A stretch of DNA of 64,000 nucleotides from CBDHFF01 sp965262395 (GCA_965262395.1 OZ253531.1:1426001-1490000), one strand, 5' to 3'. Counted from the stretch's first letter, positions 39,470 through 49,815 are shown. A program made the numbers and translations. Notes: generated by a model not told the origin, from the letters alone.

Positions 39470-39586
39470 GGAAATAAATTTTATTTTATTGTAGTGTTAT
39501 TCAATTCTTGTTAGTTGGCAAAGTTCATGTTTGCAATGTAAAATAAATATGCTATTATATACATAATTTTACCCTTGGATTACTGC

Positions 39587-41326
39587 ATGCATGAATTAAA
39601 CTATCTAAAAGATGTAATAATATTACTGTCTGCCTCTGTATTTATAGTCGCTATATTTAAAAGAATAGGACTAAGTCCAGTGCTTGGATATCTAGTAGCA
39701 GGTACTTTGATCGGTAGCCACGGTCTGGATGTAGTTTCACCAGACGGAAGCAATGACACCATTGCAGAATTTGGCATAGTGTTCTTACTTTTTGTAATTG
39801 GATTAGAATTAACCTTTGATCGACTGATGTCAATGCGACTACATGTGTTTGGATTTGGGTCAATACAAACGATCTTCACGGCTGTAGTAATATGTTTTTT
39901 CTGCTACAAAATAGGCATAGATATAGAAAGCAGTGTGATAATTGGTGGTGGATTAGCGTTATCGTCAACTGCCATTGTGCTACAAGTACTGCAGGAAACT
40001 GGCCAGCAATCCAATCAAGTAGGGCGACTATCTTTAGCTGTATTATTAATGCAAGATTTCATTGTAGTACCTTTATTGGTACTGGTTCCCCTTCTTGCAG
40101 CTAATGACTCCTCTAATTTATTTCCACAATTGTTGCACGCTTTGGTTAAAGCAACTATAGCGTTGGTATTGATATTTATCTCTGGGCGTCTGCTTCTAAG
40201 ACCTGTGCTATCTACCATAGCCTCATTTAAGAGCAACGAATTATTTGTTGCCACAACCTTATTACTCGTACTTGGAATATCATATTTAACAGATAAATTA
40301 GAATTATCAAAAGCGCTAGGTGCTTTTGTCGCTGGACTAATGGTAGCTGAAACTGATTATCGACATGAAGTAGAAAGAGTTATTATTCCATTCAAGGGTT
40401 TGTTACTGGGTCTATTTTTTATGACTGTCGGTATGAATATTAATATAGAACTCCTTGTCCAGAAAATACATTTAATAACCAGCATAGTAATAGCCCTGGT
40501 ATCATTCAAAAGCCTTACTATATTTGGACTCTGTAGACTCTTTAAGTTTAATAATGGCCCATCATTACATGCAGGATTATTATTATCACAGGGAAGTGAA
40601 TTTGCTTTCATACTTTTTGCAATTGCCAGTACACAAGGAATAATTACTGAACAATTAGCTCAGATATTAATGGTATCTGTAACAATTACTATGGCAATCA
40701 CACCACTATTATCAGCCATTGGTCAATTTGTCGCTAAAAAAATTGATAATCCAAGCCAAAATCTTGATCATAGTTTTACAGAAAATAATAATAAAGATCT
40801 AGATAAACATGTTATCATCGCAGGATTCAAAAGAGTTGGACGCGTTGTTTCAAGCATGCTGAGTGCAGAACAAGTAAATTACGTAATCGTTGATGCAAGT
40901 AAAACTATTGTTGATCAAGCAAGCGAGGAAGGCTTTCCAATATATTGCGGTGATATAACAAAATTAGAAATGTTACAAAGTCTGAATATAAAAAGAGCCA
41001 GCATGTTGATTATATCAATAAACAACATGGTAACCATACAAAAGACAATTAAAGCAGTGAAAAATAATTTCCCCAGTGTAGATATAATAATTAGAACACA
41101 AGATCTGGCCGATGATTCGAAATTAAGACATTTAGGCGCCACAGCTGTGATCCCAGCAACATACGAAACAGGTCTACAGTTAGGATCCGTAGTATTGGCC
41201 GCCAAAGGCATAGCCCTCGAAGAAATAGCCATATTAAAAGAACGTTTAAGGGCAAATTCATATTATTTACCCCGTAGTGATGTAGAAGCAAAGCAAGCGA
41301 AAGAGAAAAAAGCTGATTCAGCTTAG
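39587..41326 (+). CDS. KefB-type monovalent cation/proton antiporter with RCK domain
   Basis: CPA2-family exchanger, probably K+/H+ (or glutathione-gated K+ efflux) in the inner membrane. 579 residues from ATG 39587; the frame upstream begins with TTG. About 12 membrane helices; GYLVAGTLIG and LFVIGLELTFDRL are the usual elements, and ALSSTAIVLQ near residue 128 lies in the ion site region. The C-terminal NAD-binding RCK_N domain (KHVIIAGFKRVGRVVSSML, near residue 407, a GxxxxG Rossmann turn) gates the channel. A TrkA_C domain is not evident. Nine bases before mnmE, so likely in one operon. Confidence 0.9.
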   Translation: MHELNYLKDVIILLSASVFIVAIFKRIGLSPVLGYLVAGTLIGSHGLDVVSPDGSNDTIAEFGIVFLLFVIGLELTFDRLMSMRLHVFGFGSIQTIFTAVVICFFCYKIGIDIESSVIIGGGLALSSTAIVLQVLQETGQQSNQVGRLSLAVLLMQDFIVVPLLVLVPLLAANDSSNLFPQLLHALVKATIALVLIFISGRLLLRPVLSTIASFKSNELFVATTLLLVLGISYLTDKLELSKALGAFVAGLMVAETDYRHEVERVIIPFKGLLLGLFFMTVGMNINIELLVQKIHLITSIVIALVSFKSLTIFGLCRLFKFNNGPSLHAGLLLSQGSEFAFILFAIASTQGIITEQLAQILMVSVTITMAITPLLSAIGQFVAKKIDNPSQNLDHSFTENNNKDLDKHVIIAGFKRVGRVVSSMLSAEQVNYVIVDASKTIVDQASEEGFPIYCGDITKLEMLQSLNIKRASMLIISINNMVTIQKTIKAVKNNFPSVDIIIRTQDLADDSKLRHLGATAVIPATYETGLQLGSVVLAAKGIALEEIAILKERLRANSYYLPRSDVEAKQAKEKKADSA

Positions 41327-41334
41327 TCTATAAT

Positions 41335-42699
41335 ATGGAGAAGATTAATTGTAAAATGTTGTATAATAAAGACACAATTTTTGCATTATCAACTGTTGTT
41401 GGAAAATCTGGTATTGCTGTATTTCGTATATCTGGTGAAGATGCTTTTCATACAATAGAACACCTAAAAATAAGCACCCCCATGAGAGATAGAGTGGCGC
41501 ATCTATCTGCAATATATGACACTAATAACAATAAAATAGACCAAGCGCTAATTATTAAATTCACTGCACCGCATAGTTTCACAGGTGAAGATACAGTAGA
41601 AATACATACACACGGAAGTATTGCAGTCATTAACAATGTAGTAGAAACATTAAACAAGATATTCAGAATTGCTGACCCAGGAGAGTTTTCACGACGTGCA
41701 TTTTATAATAAAAAGATGGACCTAACTCAAGCGGAAGGACTCGCAGATCTTATAGATGCAGAAACTAAACAACAAGCCAAACAGGCACTTAAACAAATGT
41801 CAGGAGAGACCAAAAATCTCTATAATAATTGGCGTCATATAATCATCCAAATAATGTCTAAAATAGAGGCCTATATAGATTTCTCCAATGAGGATAGTAT
41901 AACTGACACTATAATATCACGCATACAATACGATGTTGATTCATTAACCTCCTTAATAAATGAACACATCAATGATAAAAGAGGCAAGAGGATTAGGGAA
42001 GGTTTCAAGATAGCAATAATTGGGGCACCGAATACTGGCAAATCAACATTAATTAACTACCTGTCTCAAAAAAATGTAGCTATCACATCAAATATTGCAG
42101 GAACTACTAGAGATATAATAGAAACCCACCTTGATATGGACGGATATCAAGTTACTCTTCTTGATACAGCGGGCATAAGGAAATCAAACAATATTGATGA
42201 AATTGAACAAGAAGGCATTAAGAGATCCATTCAAAATAGCAAAGAAGCTGATCTAAAATTGGCTCTATTCGACATATGGTCACTGCCAAAACTCAACGAA
42301 GAAATTATTGACCTCATAGACGAAGATACAATATGCATTGCCAGTAAAGCAGATTATATCGCAGAGAAACATGCTCAACTTTTTGTGAAGGATCTTATCT
42401 TGCAGCCTATATCAACACATAGGAACTATGGATTAGAGAACTTAATAGAATCAATAAAGAAGAAAATTGTTGCGACACAATCTACATCTGATAACTTACC
42501 CCTCGTGACACGTGAAAGACATAGAAGGTTACTATCAGAAGCATTGAACCATCTAAGAAAATTTGATCTGTTAAAACCAATTGAACTCGCAGCAGAGGAC
42601 TTACGCAATGCTGCAAATAATATTGGCAAAATAACCGGGTCAATTAAAACAGATGAGATTCTTAGTGAGATATTTATGAATTTTTGTGTAGGAAAATGA
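41335..42699 (+). CDS. mnmE: tRNA uridine-5-carboxymethylaminomethyl GTPase MnmE
   Basis: With MnmG modifies U34 of certain tRNAs. 454 residues, full length: N-terminal folate-binding domain (GKSGIAVFRISG, then HTHGSIAVI), the inserted G domain with Walker A GAPNTGKST near residue 228, TTRDI, DTAG and a degenerate NKxD (SKAD), and the C-terminal FCVGK whose Cys is catalytic. The following gene overlaps its stop by ATGA. Confidence 0.97.
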   Translation: MEKINCKMLYNKDTIFALSTVVGKSGIAVFRISGEDAFHTIEHLKISTPMRDRVAHLSAIYDTNNNKIDQALIIKFTAPHSFTGEDTVEIHTHGSIAVINNVVETLNKIFRIADPGEFSRRAFYNKKMDLTQAEGLADLIDAETKQQAKQALKQMSGETKNLYNNWRHIIIQIMSKIEAYIDFSNEDSITDTIISRIQYDVDSLTSLINEHINDKRGKRIREGFKIAIIGAPNTGKSTLINYLSQKNVAITSNIAGTTRDIIETHLDMDGYQVTLLDTAGIRKSNNIDEIEQEGIKRSIQNSKEADLKLALFDIWSLPKLNEEIIDLIDEDTICIASKADYIAEKHAQLFVKDLILQPISTHRNYGLENLIESIKKKIVATQSTSDNLPLVTRERHRRLLSEALNHLRKFDLLKPIELAAEDLRNAANNIGKITGSIKTDEILSEIFMNFCVGK

Positions 42700-43331
42700 C
42701 AGATAACATAGTTAACCACCTCAAGTCCGGAAAGATAGTATGCTTCCCAACAGAAACCGTCTATGCACTGGCAGCAAATGCTCTAAATGCAGAATCAGTA
42801 TGCAATATCTATAAAATGAAGAACAGGGACACTACTAAAAGACTATCTATTTTCCTTAGCGATATAAACCAGATTAATGATTATGCAATCACTAATGAAT
42901 TATCAGAGATCATAATTAATCAGCTCATGCCAGGCCCCATAACTATCATTTTACCTCTGAAACAAGACATCTTCCCAATTAAATATTTTAAAGATACAAT
43001 AGCAATACGCATCCCAAATCACCCCATTGCTCTGGAAATATTAGCTAAAATAGATTTCCCTATTGTAGCTACCAGCACAAACCTCTCAGGACAACCAAGC
43101 ATCACAAAGTTTGTTAATATACCAAAAATAATCAGAGAAAATATATCATCTCACATTCATAATGATGATTTAGTTCAAGGAATAGAATCAACAATAGTTG
43201 ATCTAACAAAAAACAATATTCATGTGATAAGAGAAGGGTCAATACCAGCAAATAGGATCACCGACCTGTATAATTCAGATGAAGTCCAAAAAATAAGGAA
43301 GGTGCCTAAAATAAGAAATACTACAACATAA
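42696..43331 (+). CDS. tsaC: Threonylcarbamoyl-AMP synthase (Sua5/TsaC family)
   Basis: Makes the threonylcarbamoyl-AMP that TsaD transfers to A37 of tRNA. 211 residues from ATG 42696, overlapping mnmE by 4 bp (ATGA), so translation is coupled. CFPTETVYALAANA near residue 15, the KMKNRDTTKRLSIF substrate loop near 45 and PGPITIILPL near 85 are family marks. TSTNLSGQPS follows near 130. No C-terminal Sua5 domain, so the short TsaC form. Together with tsaE (10631) it shows the t6A pathway is kept. Confidence 0.92.
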   Translation: MTDNIVNHLKSGKIVCFPTETVYALAANALNAESVCNIYKMKNRDTTKRLSIFLSDINQINDYAITNELSEIIINQLMPGPITIILPLKQDIFPIKYFKDTIAIRIPNHPIALEILAKIDFPIVATSTNLSGQPSITKFVNIPKIIRENISSHIHNDDLVQGIESTIVDLTKNNIHVIREGSIPANRITDLYNSDEVQKIRKVPKIRNTTT

Positions 43332-43334
43332 AAA

Positions 43335-43612
43335 AATATCTATTGATTAGCGCTTTTCCAATCATCCATAAAAGCCTTTAAGCCAATATCGGTTAATTAA
43401 CGAAATATCTATTGATTAGCGATATCTCCAATCATCCATAAAAGCCTTAAGCCAATATCAGTTAATTAAAGAAATATCTATTGATTAGCGCTTTTCCAAT
43501 CATCCATGAAAGCCTTTAAGCCAATATCAGTTAATTAAAGAACTATCTATTGATTAGCGCTTTTCCAATCATCCATGAAAGCCTTTAAGCCAATATCAGT
43601 TAATTGATGCTT
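43335..43612. repeat. Four copies of the transaldolase 3' end, exact 69-bp period
   Basis: CTATTGATTAGCG occurs at 43340, 43409, 43478 and 43547. The last is the real gene end. The unit covers the last ~22 codons; the extra copies lie downstream of the stop and diverge by only a few bases. Confidence 0.95.
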
Positions 43613-44191
43613 GTACAACATCTTAAATATCTTGGGAGGAAGAGTAACAACATGAGCTCCTATTCTAGCGGACTCAGTAACATGCACTGGATGTCTAATT
43701 GATGCCACAAGAATCTCTGTTTTGAAATCATAATTTTTGTATATCTTAGTAATATCTGCAATTAAATTCAAACCATCCATACTAATATCATCTAATCTAC
43801 CAACGAACGGTGATATAAAGCTCGCTCCCGCCTTCGCTGCCAATAATGCCTGTGCAGCAGAAAAACATAGAGTTACATTCACCTTAATATCCTTACTGCG
43901 AAGCGCAATACACGCCCTCAAACCAGAAACCGTTAGTGGCACTTTCACCACAACATTAGGTGCGATGGAACTCAATGCTATACCCTGAGTTATCATAGCT
44001 TCAGTATCATTTTCAGTAACTTCTGCACTGACTGGTCCATCTATAATTTTGCACATATCTGCAATTACATCTTCATGCTTTCTTCCAGATTTAACAATCA
44101 AAGAAGGATTGGTCGTTACCCCATCCACAAGACCAGTCTGGGCAAGGTCAGCAACCTCATTTACATGAGCACTATCTAAGAAAATTTTCAT
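43547..44191 (-). CDS. tal: Transaldolase-like (MipB/fructose-6-phosphate aldolase type)
   Basis: 214 residues, small transaldolase family with TIM-barrel fold. MKIFLDSA, VTTNPSL, and the Schiff-base lysine in VVVKVPLT near residue 83; NVTLCFS and GASFISPFVGRLDD follow. Interconverts sugar phosphates in the non-oxidative pentose phosphate route, supplying erythrose-4-P or pentose. Start with AGGATAT ribosome site. 46 bp downstream of atpC, likely read from the atp transcript. True substrate (transaldolase or F6P aldolase) cannot be decided from sequence; symbol is given for the family. Confidence 0.88.
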   Translation of the reverse strand: MKIFLDSAHVNEVADLAQTGLVDGVTTNPSLIVKSGRKHEDVIADMCKIIDGPVSAEVTENDTEAMITQGIALSSIAPNVVVKVPLTVSGLRACIALRSKDIKVNVTLCFSAAQALLAAKAGASFISPFVGRLDDISMDGLNLIADITKIYKNYDFKTEILVASIRHPVHVTESARIGAHVVTLPPKIFKMLYKHQLTDIGLKAFMDDWKSANQ

Positions 44192-44237
44192 AAAATATCC
44201 TATAAAATTTTATCTAATATACAAATATAATAACGGA

Positions 44238-44489
44238 CTATAGGCAATCAAAATTCTCAGAAAAAACCTCAACAACATTACTACCCACTCTAGCAACTCC
44301 TCCTTTCACTAAGAACTTTTTTTCTTGCTCTAGGTCAGTGTCAAGGATAATTTCACCTTCACGCATTGTTGATATAAAGTCCTCATGATTAGGCAACACT
44401 CCAAAGTCACCTTCAACACCGGGGACCGCAATAAAGGCACAATCACCCTCAAAAAAAATACGATCACAAGTAAATAGTTTTACTATCAT
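44238..44489 (-). CDS. atpC: ATP synthase epsilon subunit, short form
   Basis: 83 residues: only the N-terminal beta-sandwich (VEGDFGVLPNHEDFISTMREG) is present. The C-terminal helix pair of ordinary epsilon (130+ residues), which inhibits ATP hydrolysis, is absent, so that brake may be lost or replaced. Five bases or so after the unknown 44494-45030 gene, so within the same operon. Confidence 0.9.
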   Translation of the reverse strand: MIVKLFTCDRIFFEGDCAFIAVPGVEGDFGVLPNHEDFISTMREGEIILDTDLEQEKKFLVKGGVARVGSNVVEVFSENFDCL

Positions 44490-44493
44490 AGTT

Positions 44494-45030
44494 CTATTCT
44501 TCTGATTGTATTTGCAAATCTTTGAAAATAACTTGCTTCTGAGCTATCCCAAATGAAACAGCCGCTGACTTTGCTGAAGAACCACTGAACGGTGGGAATT
44601 TTGTGTCTAACCGTACTGTATGCATAGCAGCGAACTCTCCTCTAATACCAATAGTATTCATAAAGGAAAGAGTAACCAGCACAGTAAGTTTACTATTGAA
44701 AAATTTATCCGCTTGACTACTTGGGAAAGGATCACCCAACTTAAAATTAAAGATCTCTCTATTATTATCATTAACATCAAGAATACGAACCTGAGCAACA
44801 TTAACTAAGCTATAAACTAAATCACCCGTTTGTTCATTTGTATCTGCAATCACATATTGAAAGGTTAAACCAGTACTCGGACCAGCAGAATATGTAGTAA
44901 ACTGAGATCTCTCTGGAAACCTATCGCCCGTATCTACTGCAACAGTCGTATCGTCTTGAGAATCAGGAACATTCTTATCACTACTTCCACACCCAAATAA
45001 TTTTGCAAACAAAGATCTAAAAAAACCCAT
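44494..45030 (-). CDS. Unknown protein inserted between atpD and atpC
   Basis: 178 residues if it starts at ATG 45030 (MGFFRSLFAKLFGCG); an in-frame ATG at 45066 would add 12 hydrophobic residues and give a longer signal-like N-terminus. LFGC may be a lipobox, giving a lipoprotein. The rest is beta-rich (FTTYSAGPSTGLTFQYVIAD) and polar, unlike any ATP synthase subunit. Codon 18-30 are Ser/Asp-rich. Not in the ordinary atp operon of alphaproteobacteria, where epsilon follows beta directly. Downstream it is followed at once by atpC. Function unknown. Confidence 0.7.
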   Translation of the reverse strand: MGFFRSLFAKLFGCGSSDKNVPDSQDDTTVAVDTGDRFPERSQFTTYSAGPSTGLTFQYVIADTNEQTGDLVYSLVNVAQVRILDVNDNNREIFNFKLGDPFPSSQADKFFNSKLTVLVTLSFMNTIGIRGEFAAMHTVRLDTKFPPFSGSSAKSAAVSFGIAQKQVIFKDLQIQSEE

Positions 45031-45235
45031 AATGAATGTAAACCTGAAAAATGATACAGTAATAGTCATTATATAAATCACAAATATATGGTTGTCAACA
45101 TATTATGATCACACCACACAAAAGACTACGCATAATCCCAGTACATTAGAGTATATATATGAAAGCCATACTAATACCCCCCATAAGGAAATTTAAACTA
45201 AACACCCAAAATCAAAATATAAAGGAACAAAAAAA

Positions 45236-46666
45236 CTACTTTTTATTCTTAGCATCTTTTGCTAATACCTCTTCTATATTACCGACCATATAAAAAGATG
45301 TTTCAGATATATGATCATACTCACCAGAGAGGATACCCTTGAATCCTTTAATTGTATCTTCCAAGCTTACCAATTTTCCTGGAGAACCAGTAAACACCTC
45401 AGCAACGTGGAATGGCTGAGATAGGAAATTTCGTATCTTACGAGCACGTGCAACCAAAATTTTATCTTCCTCAGATAGCTCATCCATACCCAATATTGCT
45501 ATAATATCCTGTAATTCTTTATAACGTTGTAGAATTTTTTGAACCTCACCAGCTATGTTATAATGCTCCTCTCCCACAACACTAGGCTCAAGCATGGTAG
45601 ACGTAGAGTCAAGTGGATCAACAGCTGGATAGATACCAAGTTCTGCAATTTGCCTTGACAATACAGTAGTTGCATCTAAATGTGCAAAAGAATTAGCAGG
45701 CGCTGGATCAGTTAAATCATCTGCTGGCACATATATAGCCTGAACAGATGTAATCGAACCAGTTTTAGTAGAGGTAATCCTTTCTTGCATCATTCCCATA
45801 TCTGTAGCTAATGTAGGTTGATAACCAACTGCAGATGGCATTCTCCCTAATAAGGCTGACATCTCTGAACCAGCCTGAGTAAAACGGAATACATTATCTA
45901 CAAAAAATAATACATCCTGATTCTCTTTATCCCTAAAATGTTCGGCCATAGTCAAAGCTGTTAATGCAACTCTAGCCCTAGCTCCTGGAGGTTCATTCAT
46001 CTGTCCATACACAAGAACTGCTTTAGAATCTTCTGGCTTTTCTGCATTAATAACTCCTGAGTCCTTCATCTCATGATAAAGATCATTACCCTCTCTTGTC
46101 CGCTCTCCAACACCAGCAAAAACTGACATACCACCATGCGATTTCGCTATATTATTAATCAACTCCATAATAAGCACTGTTTTACCAACACCCGCACCAC
46201 CAAACAAACCAATTTTTCCTCCTTTTGCATAAGGGGCAAGCAGGTCTATTACTTTAATACCTGTAACAAGAATTTCAGACTCTGTGGATTGATCAACAAA
46301 TGCTGGCGCTTCATTATGTATGCTCGCATAGTTCTCTGTATCAATATTCAGATCCCCTTTCCCATCTATAGGCTCACCAATAACATTCAAAATCCTGCCA
46401 AGCACACCTTTTCCGACTGGTACCATAATAGGCTGACCTGAATTAACCACATCAACTCCACGCGCTAATCCATCAGTGCTATCCATCGCTATACAACGCA
46501 CTGTATTATTACCTATATGTTGCGCCACTTCTAATACCAACTTATGATCATCATTCTGACAATTCAGTGCATTCAGGATATTTGGTACTTCACCGCCTGG
46601 AAATTGTACATCAACAACCGCAGACTTAACACTCACAATATTACCCACTGCTAACTTTATAGCCAT
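45236..46666 (-). CDS. atpD: ATP synthase beta subunit
   Basis: Catalytic subunit of F1-ATPase, 476 residues from ATG 46666 (AGAGGA ribosome site; the codon before is TTG). Walker A GGAGVGKT near residue 150, GERTREGNDLYHEM near 183, and Walker B DVLFFVDNVFRF near 247 (the Asn replacing the more usual Ile). The alpha, gamma and delta genes do not precede it; the gene upstream is the VirB6-like protein. So atpD and atpC have separated from the rest of the F1 genes. Confidence 0.97.
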   Translation of the reverse strand: MAIKLAVGNIVSVKSAVVDVQFPGGEVPNILNALNCQNDDHKLVLEVAQHIGNNTVRCIAMDSTDGLARGVDVVNSGQPIMVPVGKGVLGRILNVIGEPIDGKGDLNIDTENYASIHNEAPAFVDQSTESEILVTGIKVIDLLAPYAKGGKIGLFGGAGVGKTVLIMELINNIAKSHGGMSVFAGVGERTREGNDLYHEMKDSGVINAEKPEDSKAVLVYGQMNEPPGARARVALTALTMAEHFRDKENQDVLFFVDNVFRFTQAGSEMSALLGRMPSAVGYQPTLATDMGMMQERITSTKTGSITSVQAIYVPADDLTDPAPANSFAHLDATTVLSRQIAELGIYPAVDPLDSTSTMLEPSVVGEEHYNIAGEVQKILQRYKELQDIIAILGMDELSEEDKILVARARKIRNFLSQPFHVAEVFTGSPGKLVSLEDTIKGFKGILSGEYDHISETSFYMVGNIEEVLAKDAKNKK

Positions 46667-46903
46667 CAAAATCCTCTAATCTTATACAATAAATTTCACT
46701 ATATCTAACACAGAAATCATTGCTGATCAAGGTGTGTTTATGAACTAAGTTGTAACAATAAATTAAAACAAATACAATTACTAGATTATATGCATATCTG
46801 CTTACCAGCCTAAAGTATCAAGACTTTTTTAAAACAAAGACTCTAATTATCAATCTTTATGATTCCCATTATATGCATTATTGCTGTTGCACTCATCTAT
46901 CAA

Positions 46904-49807
46904 CTACTTATTAATACTATCTGCAAGATTCTCAGCAAATCTCTTAAAACTATCACCAATATTTAATACTGCATTTTTAAAGGAAAAACTATCATCAGTA
47001 TCATCCTCAGTGATGTTTGTGCTATTATTTATGGCATTATTGAAACTACCACTTCCTGAATATGAATTCCATTGCTCGCAATAAATACGAACTCCTCCAT
47101 TGGCACCTTCCTGTATTACATTATATTCACGATTCACACAGCCGCCAGCACCATAGCTATTATTAAGGTTCGGTATATTTCTAACAACATTCCCAGATGA
47201 GCTACCTAGCTCTCTTATGGCACTTTCATTATTACATATATGATCTTCATTGAGATAGCCATTAGAGCCATACATACCCGAATAAGTCATAGCCACACGA
47301 GGAACCCTACGATCCTCAGATTCAGGCTCTCCCTCTATACCGAATCTAATATCTCTGAATAATATGTTAGTTGTATATCGGGGAAACAATGAATTGGCCA
47401 GGTACTGTGCTACATTTTTATACGAAACCTCAGTACTAAATAATTCAGAATCCTCACCTTCATAGTCATATTCAATTTTACGACATGTAGCATGATTATT
47501 ATTCCTAAAATCACAAGCAAGCTCTTTCCAGCGTGAAAAATTTATTGCAGAAGGACTTGCCGCATCTGCTGAGGTAGAAGCAACAACCCCTAACCCAGAT
47601 ACCCTATTATTAAGCCCAGCCATTGCAATCATCAATTTATTACATCCTGTGCCGTCTGATTTGCATAACTCAATAATTGTATTTTTCCCTGCAAGGCTTG
47701 ATTCTACACTTCCACCACTACCAATTCTTAAAGATAATAACGGTGTATCCTCTAGTAAAGCATTATCTACCTTAATAGTTCCACGAGCATATCCACCAGA
47801 TGCACCTGAAAATGAGAGACTATTACGTGTAATTAATTCTGCATCAGTATCAGACTCTGGATATATATATCCTGATGCACCCCCACCCCATGCCTCTATT
47901 GTTAAAAAATCACACTTCCTAGTACTATTCAAAACACTTAGGTTAATTTGATGTTTTTTATTTGCTCTATATTGATAATCATAACTATCAAATTTTAACC
48001 CTCGATTTGCTGGATTTTGCCCATATATTATACATAATCCGCCTTTATATGGATCTAAAGCTCTTAATTCCTCATGTCTCCCAGCCTTCACAAATGGTCT
48101 ACCATACTCATCTTTGAAAGGGGTATAAACAATATATGATTTTTCACCACCTGCTAAATCCACTTCTGTATACTTTACGCCATCCTCTGGCTCTTCACCA
48201 TATGGCACATAACTAGCACTATTAGCCTTGTATTTCAAATATCTACCATCTCGATAAAAGCTAAGCTCATCGACAGAGCCATTGGGAAAGACCATAGTAT
48301 CCAATTCACTTTGCTTTAAATCTTCGACATCCACAGTGAGATCTATATCTGGCAATATCCCTTTCTTAAGTTCTTCTATATCAAAGAATTCATCACGCAA
48401 ATAATATACGTCATGTCCTAACGTAACCCTCCTAACATCTCCTCTATCTTTAGTATAATATTCTCCACCGTGATAACCTTCTAAACATAAAACATTTCCA
48501 GATGATGTATCTTTATAACTCACCTCACTTGGTGGCTCATTACCCTCACATGTGCCGTCGTCATTCTTATCTCCCGAGCATTCTATATTACTTGAAAAAT
48601 CCCTTGTATCATTTATAGATGGATAAAAAGCATTTAAATCTACGCTATCGTGGAACAATGTTTGAGGATTACCTCTGGAGATATTATATACCCTATCATC
48701 ACCTAAGCCTTCAAAGCGGACATCAATTGAAGGGTTGCTAATACTTGCCCCTGATGGCATCGAAACAATAGGTCTCGGGACAGTAGGTGCAGGTATGCAA
48801 CGTACATATTCATCGAATTCATCAGTGCCACCTGTCAATCTATATTTGACACATATCTGACCCACTGGAATATCATATTTTATTTTCAAATTATAAGTAT
48901 ATCCTTCATTAGAGATCGTCTCTTCCATTTCTTCATCATGATCTACATCAAAGACCCTAACAGTATCTACGACACTTCCCACGCTTCCATCTTCACAAGG
49001 CACATATGATCTTACCTTACTACCATCAGCGCATGTTTTAATACCATATCCAAGCGCAATTTTTACTTTAGGGGCAGATAAAGTAGAGATCACTGTGCCT
49101 GGAGGATCATCATTAAATAACTTATACTGAACAGGCATGACTCTAATAGAGGGGAAGCGCTGGAAAGTATCACAAAAAGGAGGGGGACCTGGTGCCAATG
49201 GCATTGGGAAACAATCTATCTTAGCCATTCTGTTAGGATGCTCTCCACTAAATCCTGCTCCGATACCACTACCTACTTCAACACCAGCATGCACACCAGC
49301 AACTACTGCTGCACCAGACCCAGCGACAGCCACGGAAACAATAATACCAACCTGAAATCCTGCACCAAAACTAAACACACTAATAGCAACAACAATAATT
49401 GCCGCAATAATACCTACAATTGCTGCAACTAAATCTTTAAATACATTAGGGTCACAAGCAACTACAGTAAATGCACAAACCTGCAACTCACCTGTATCAT
49501 ATTCTATACCATCCGCATCTGTAGTTTTTACTGCATCTAGATACAGTTTTGCAATTGTTGGAAAGACATACTTACATCTTTCGCCATACAAGGAAAGATT
49601 TCTACATTCTTTGGGGAACTGTTTATTACAAACTCTAACTATAGGATTGAAATAAGCATCGGGGGTGTTCCAATTAATACCTTTAACTGCAGTATGACAA
49701 CAAGTACTATCAAACCATGCTCTAGCATCTTCAGACAAAGCATGCACAAATAGCACAAGTAAACTTACTAGAACAACCATGCTTTTCACATTACGGAGCG
49801 AGCTCAT
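46904..49807 (-). CDS. Large VirB6-like T4SS-associated envelope protein
   Basis: 967 residues. Signal peptide (about 1-28, ending DARA), a Cys-rich part, then two adjacent membrane helices (about residues 120-170) with small residues (GAGFQVGIIVSVAVAGSGAA). The remaining ~790 residues are extracytoplasmic-looking: Asp-rich, Cys pairs, and a Gly-rich module (EAWGGGASGYIY, LRIGSGGS) of the kind found in phage tail proteins and in the long periplasmic parts of Rickettsiales VirB6 proteins. It lacks the 5-8 helix TrbL core of true VirB6. ATG 49807 is eight bases after the virB4 stop with GAGG upstream, so it belongs to the T4SS operon. Call rests on context and composition. Confidence 0.6.
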   Translation of the reverse strand: MSSLRNVKSMVVLVSLLVLFVHALSEDARAWFDSTCCHTAVKGINWNTPDAYFNPIVRVCNKQFPKECRNLSLYGERCKYVFPTIAKLYLDAVKTTDADGIEYDTGELQVCAFTVVACDPNVFKDLVAAIVGIIAAIIVVAISVFSFGAGFQVGIIVSVAVAGSGAAVVAGVHAGVEVGSGIGAGFSGEHPNRMAKIDCFPMPLAPGPPPFCDTFQRFPSIRVMPVQYKLFNDDPPGTVISTLSAPKVKIALGYGIKTCADGSKVRSYVPCEDGSVGSVVDTVRVFDVDHDEEMEETISNEGYTYNLKIKYDIPVGQICVKYRLTGGTDEFDEYVRCIPAPTVPRPIVSMPSGASISNPSIDVRFEGLGDDRVYNISRGNPQTLFHDSVDLNAFYPSINDTRDFSSNIECSGDKNDDGTCEGNEPPSEVSYKDTSSGNVLCLEGYHGGEYYTKDRGDVRRVTLGHDVYYLRDEFFDIEELKKGILPDIDLTVDVEDLKQSELDTMVFPNGSVDELSFYRDGRYLKYKANSASYVPYGEEPEDGVKYTEVDLAGGEKSYIVYTPFKDEYGRPFVKAGRHEELRALDPYKGGLCIIYGQNPANRGLKFDSYDYQYRANKKHQINLSVLNSTRKCDFLTIEAWGGGASGYIYPESDTDAELITRNSLSFSGASGGYARGTIKVDNALLEDTPLLSLRIGSGGSVESSLAGKNTIIELCKSDGTGCNKLMIAMAGLNNRVSGLGVVASTSADAASPSAINFSRWKELACDFRNNNHATCRKIEYDYEGEDSELFSTEVSYKNVAQYLANSLFPRYTTNILFRDIRFGIEGEPESEDRRVPRVAMTYSGMYGSNGYLNEDHICNNESAIRELGSSSGNVVRNIPNLNNSYGAGGCVNREYNVIQEGANGGVRIYCEQWNSYSGSGSFNNAINNSTNITEDDTDDSFSFKNAVLNIGDSFKRFAENLADSINK

Positions 49808-49815
49808 TTCTTACC

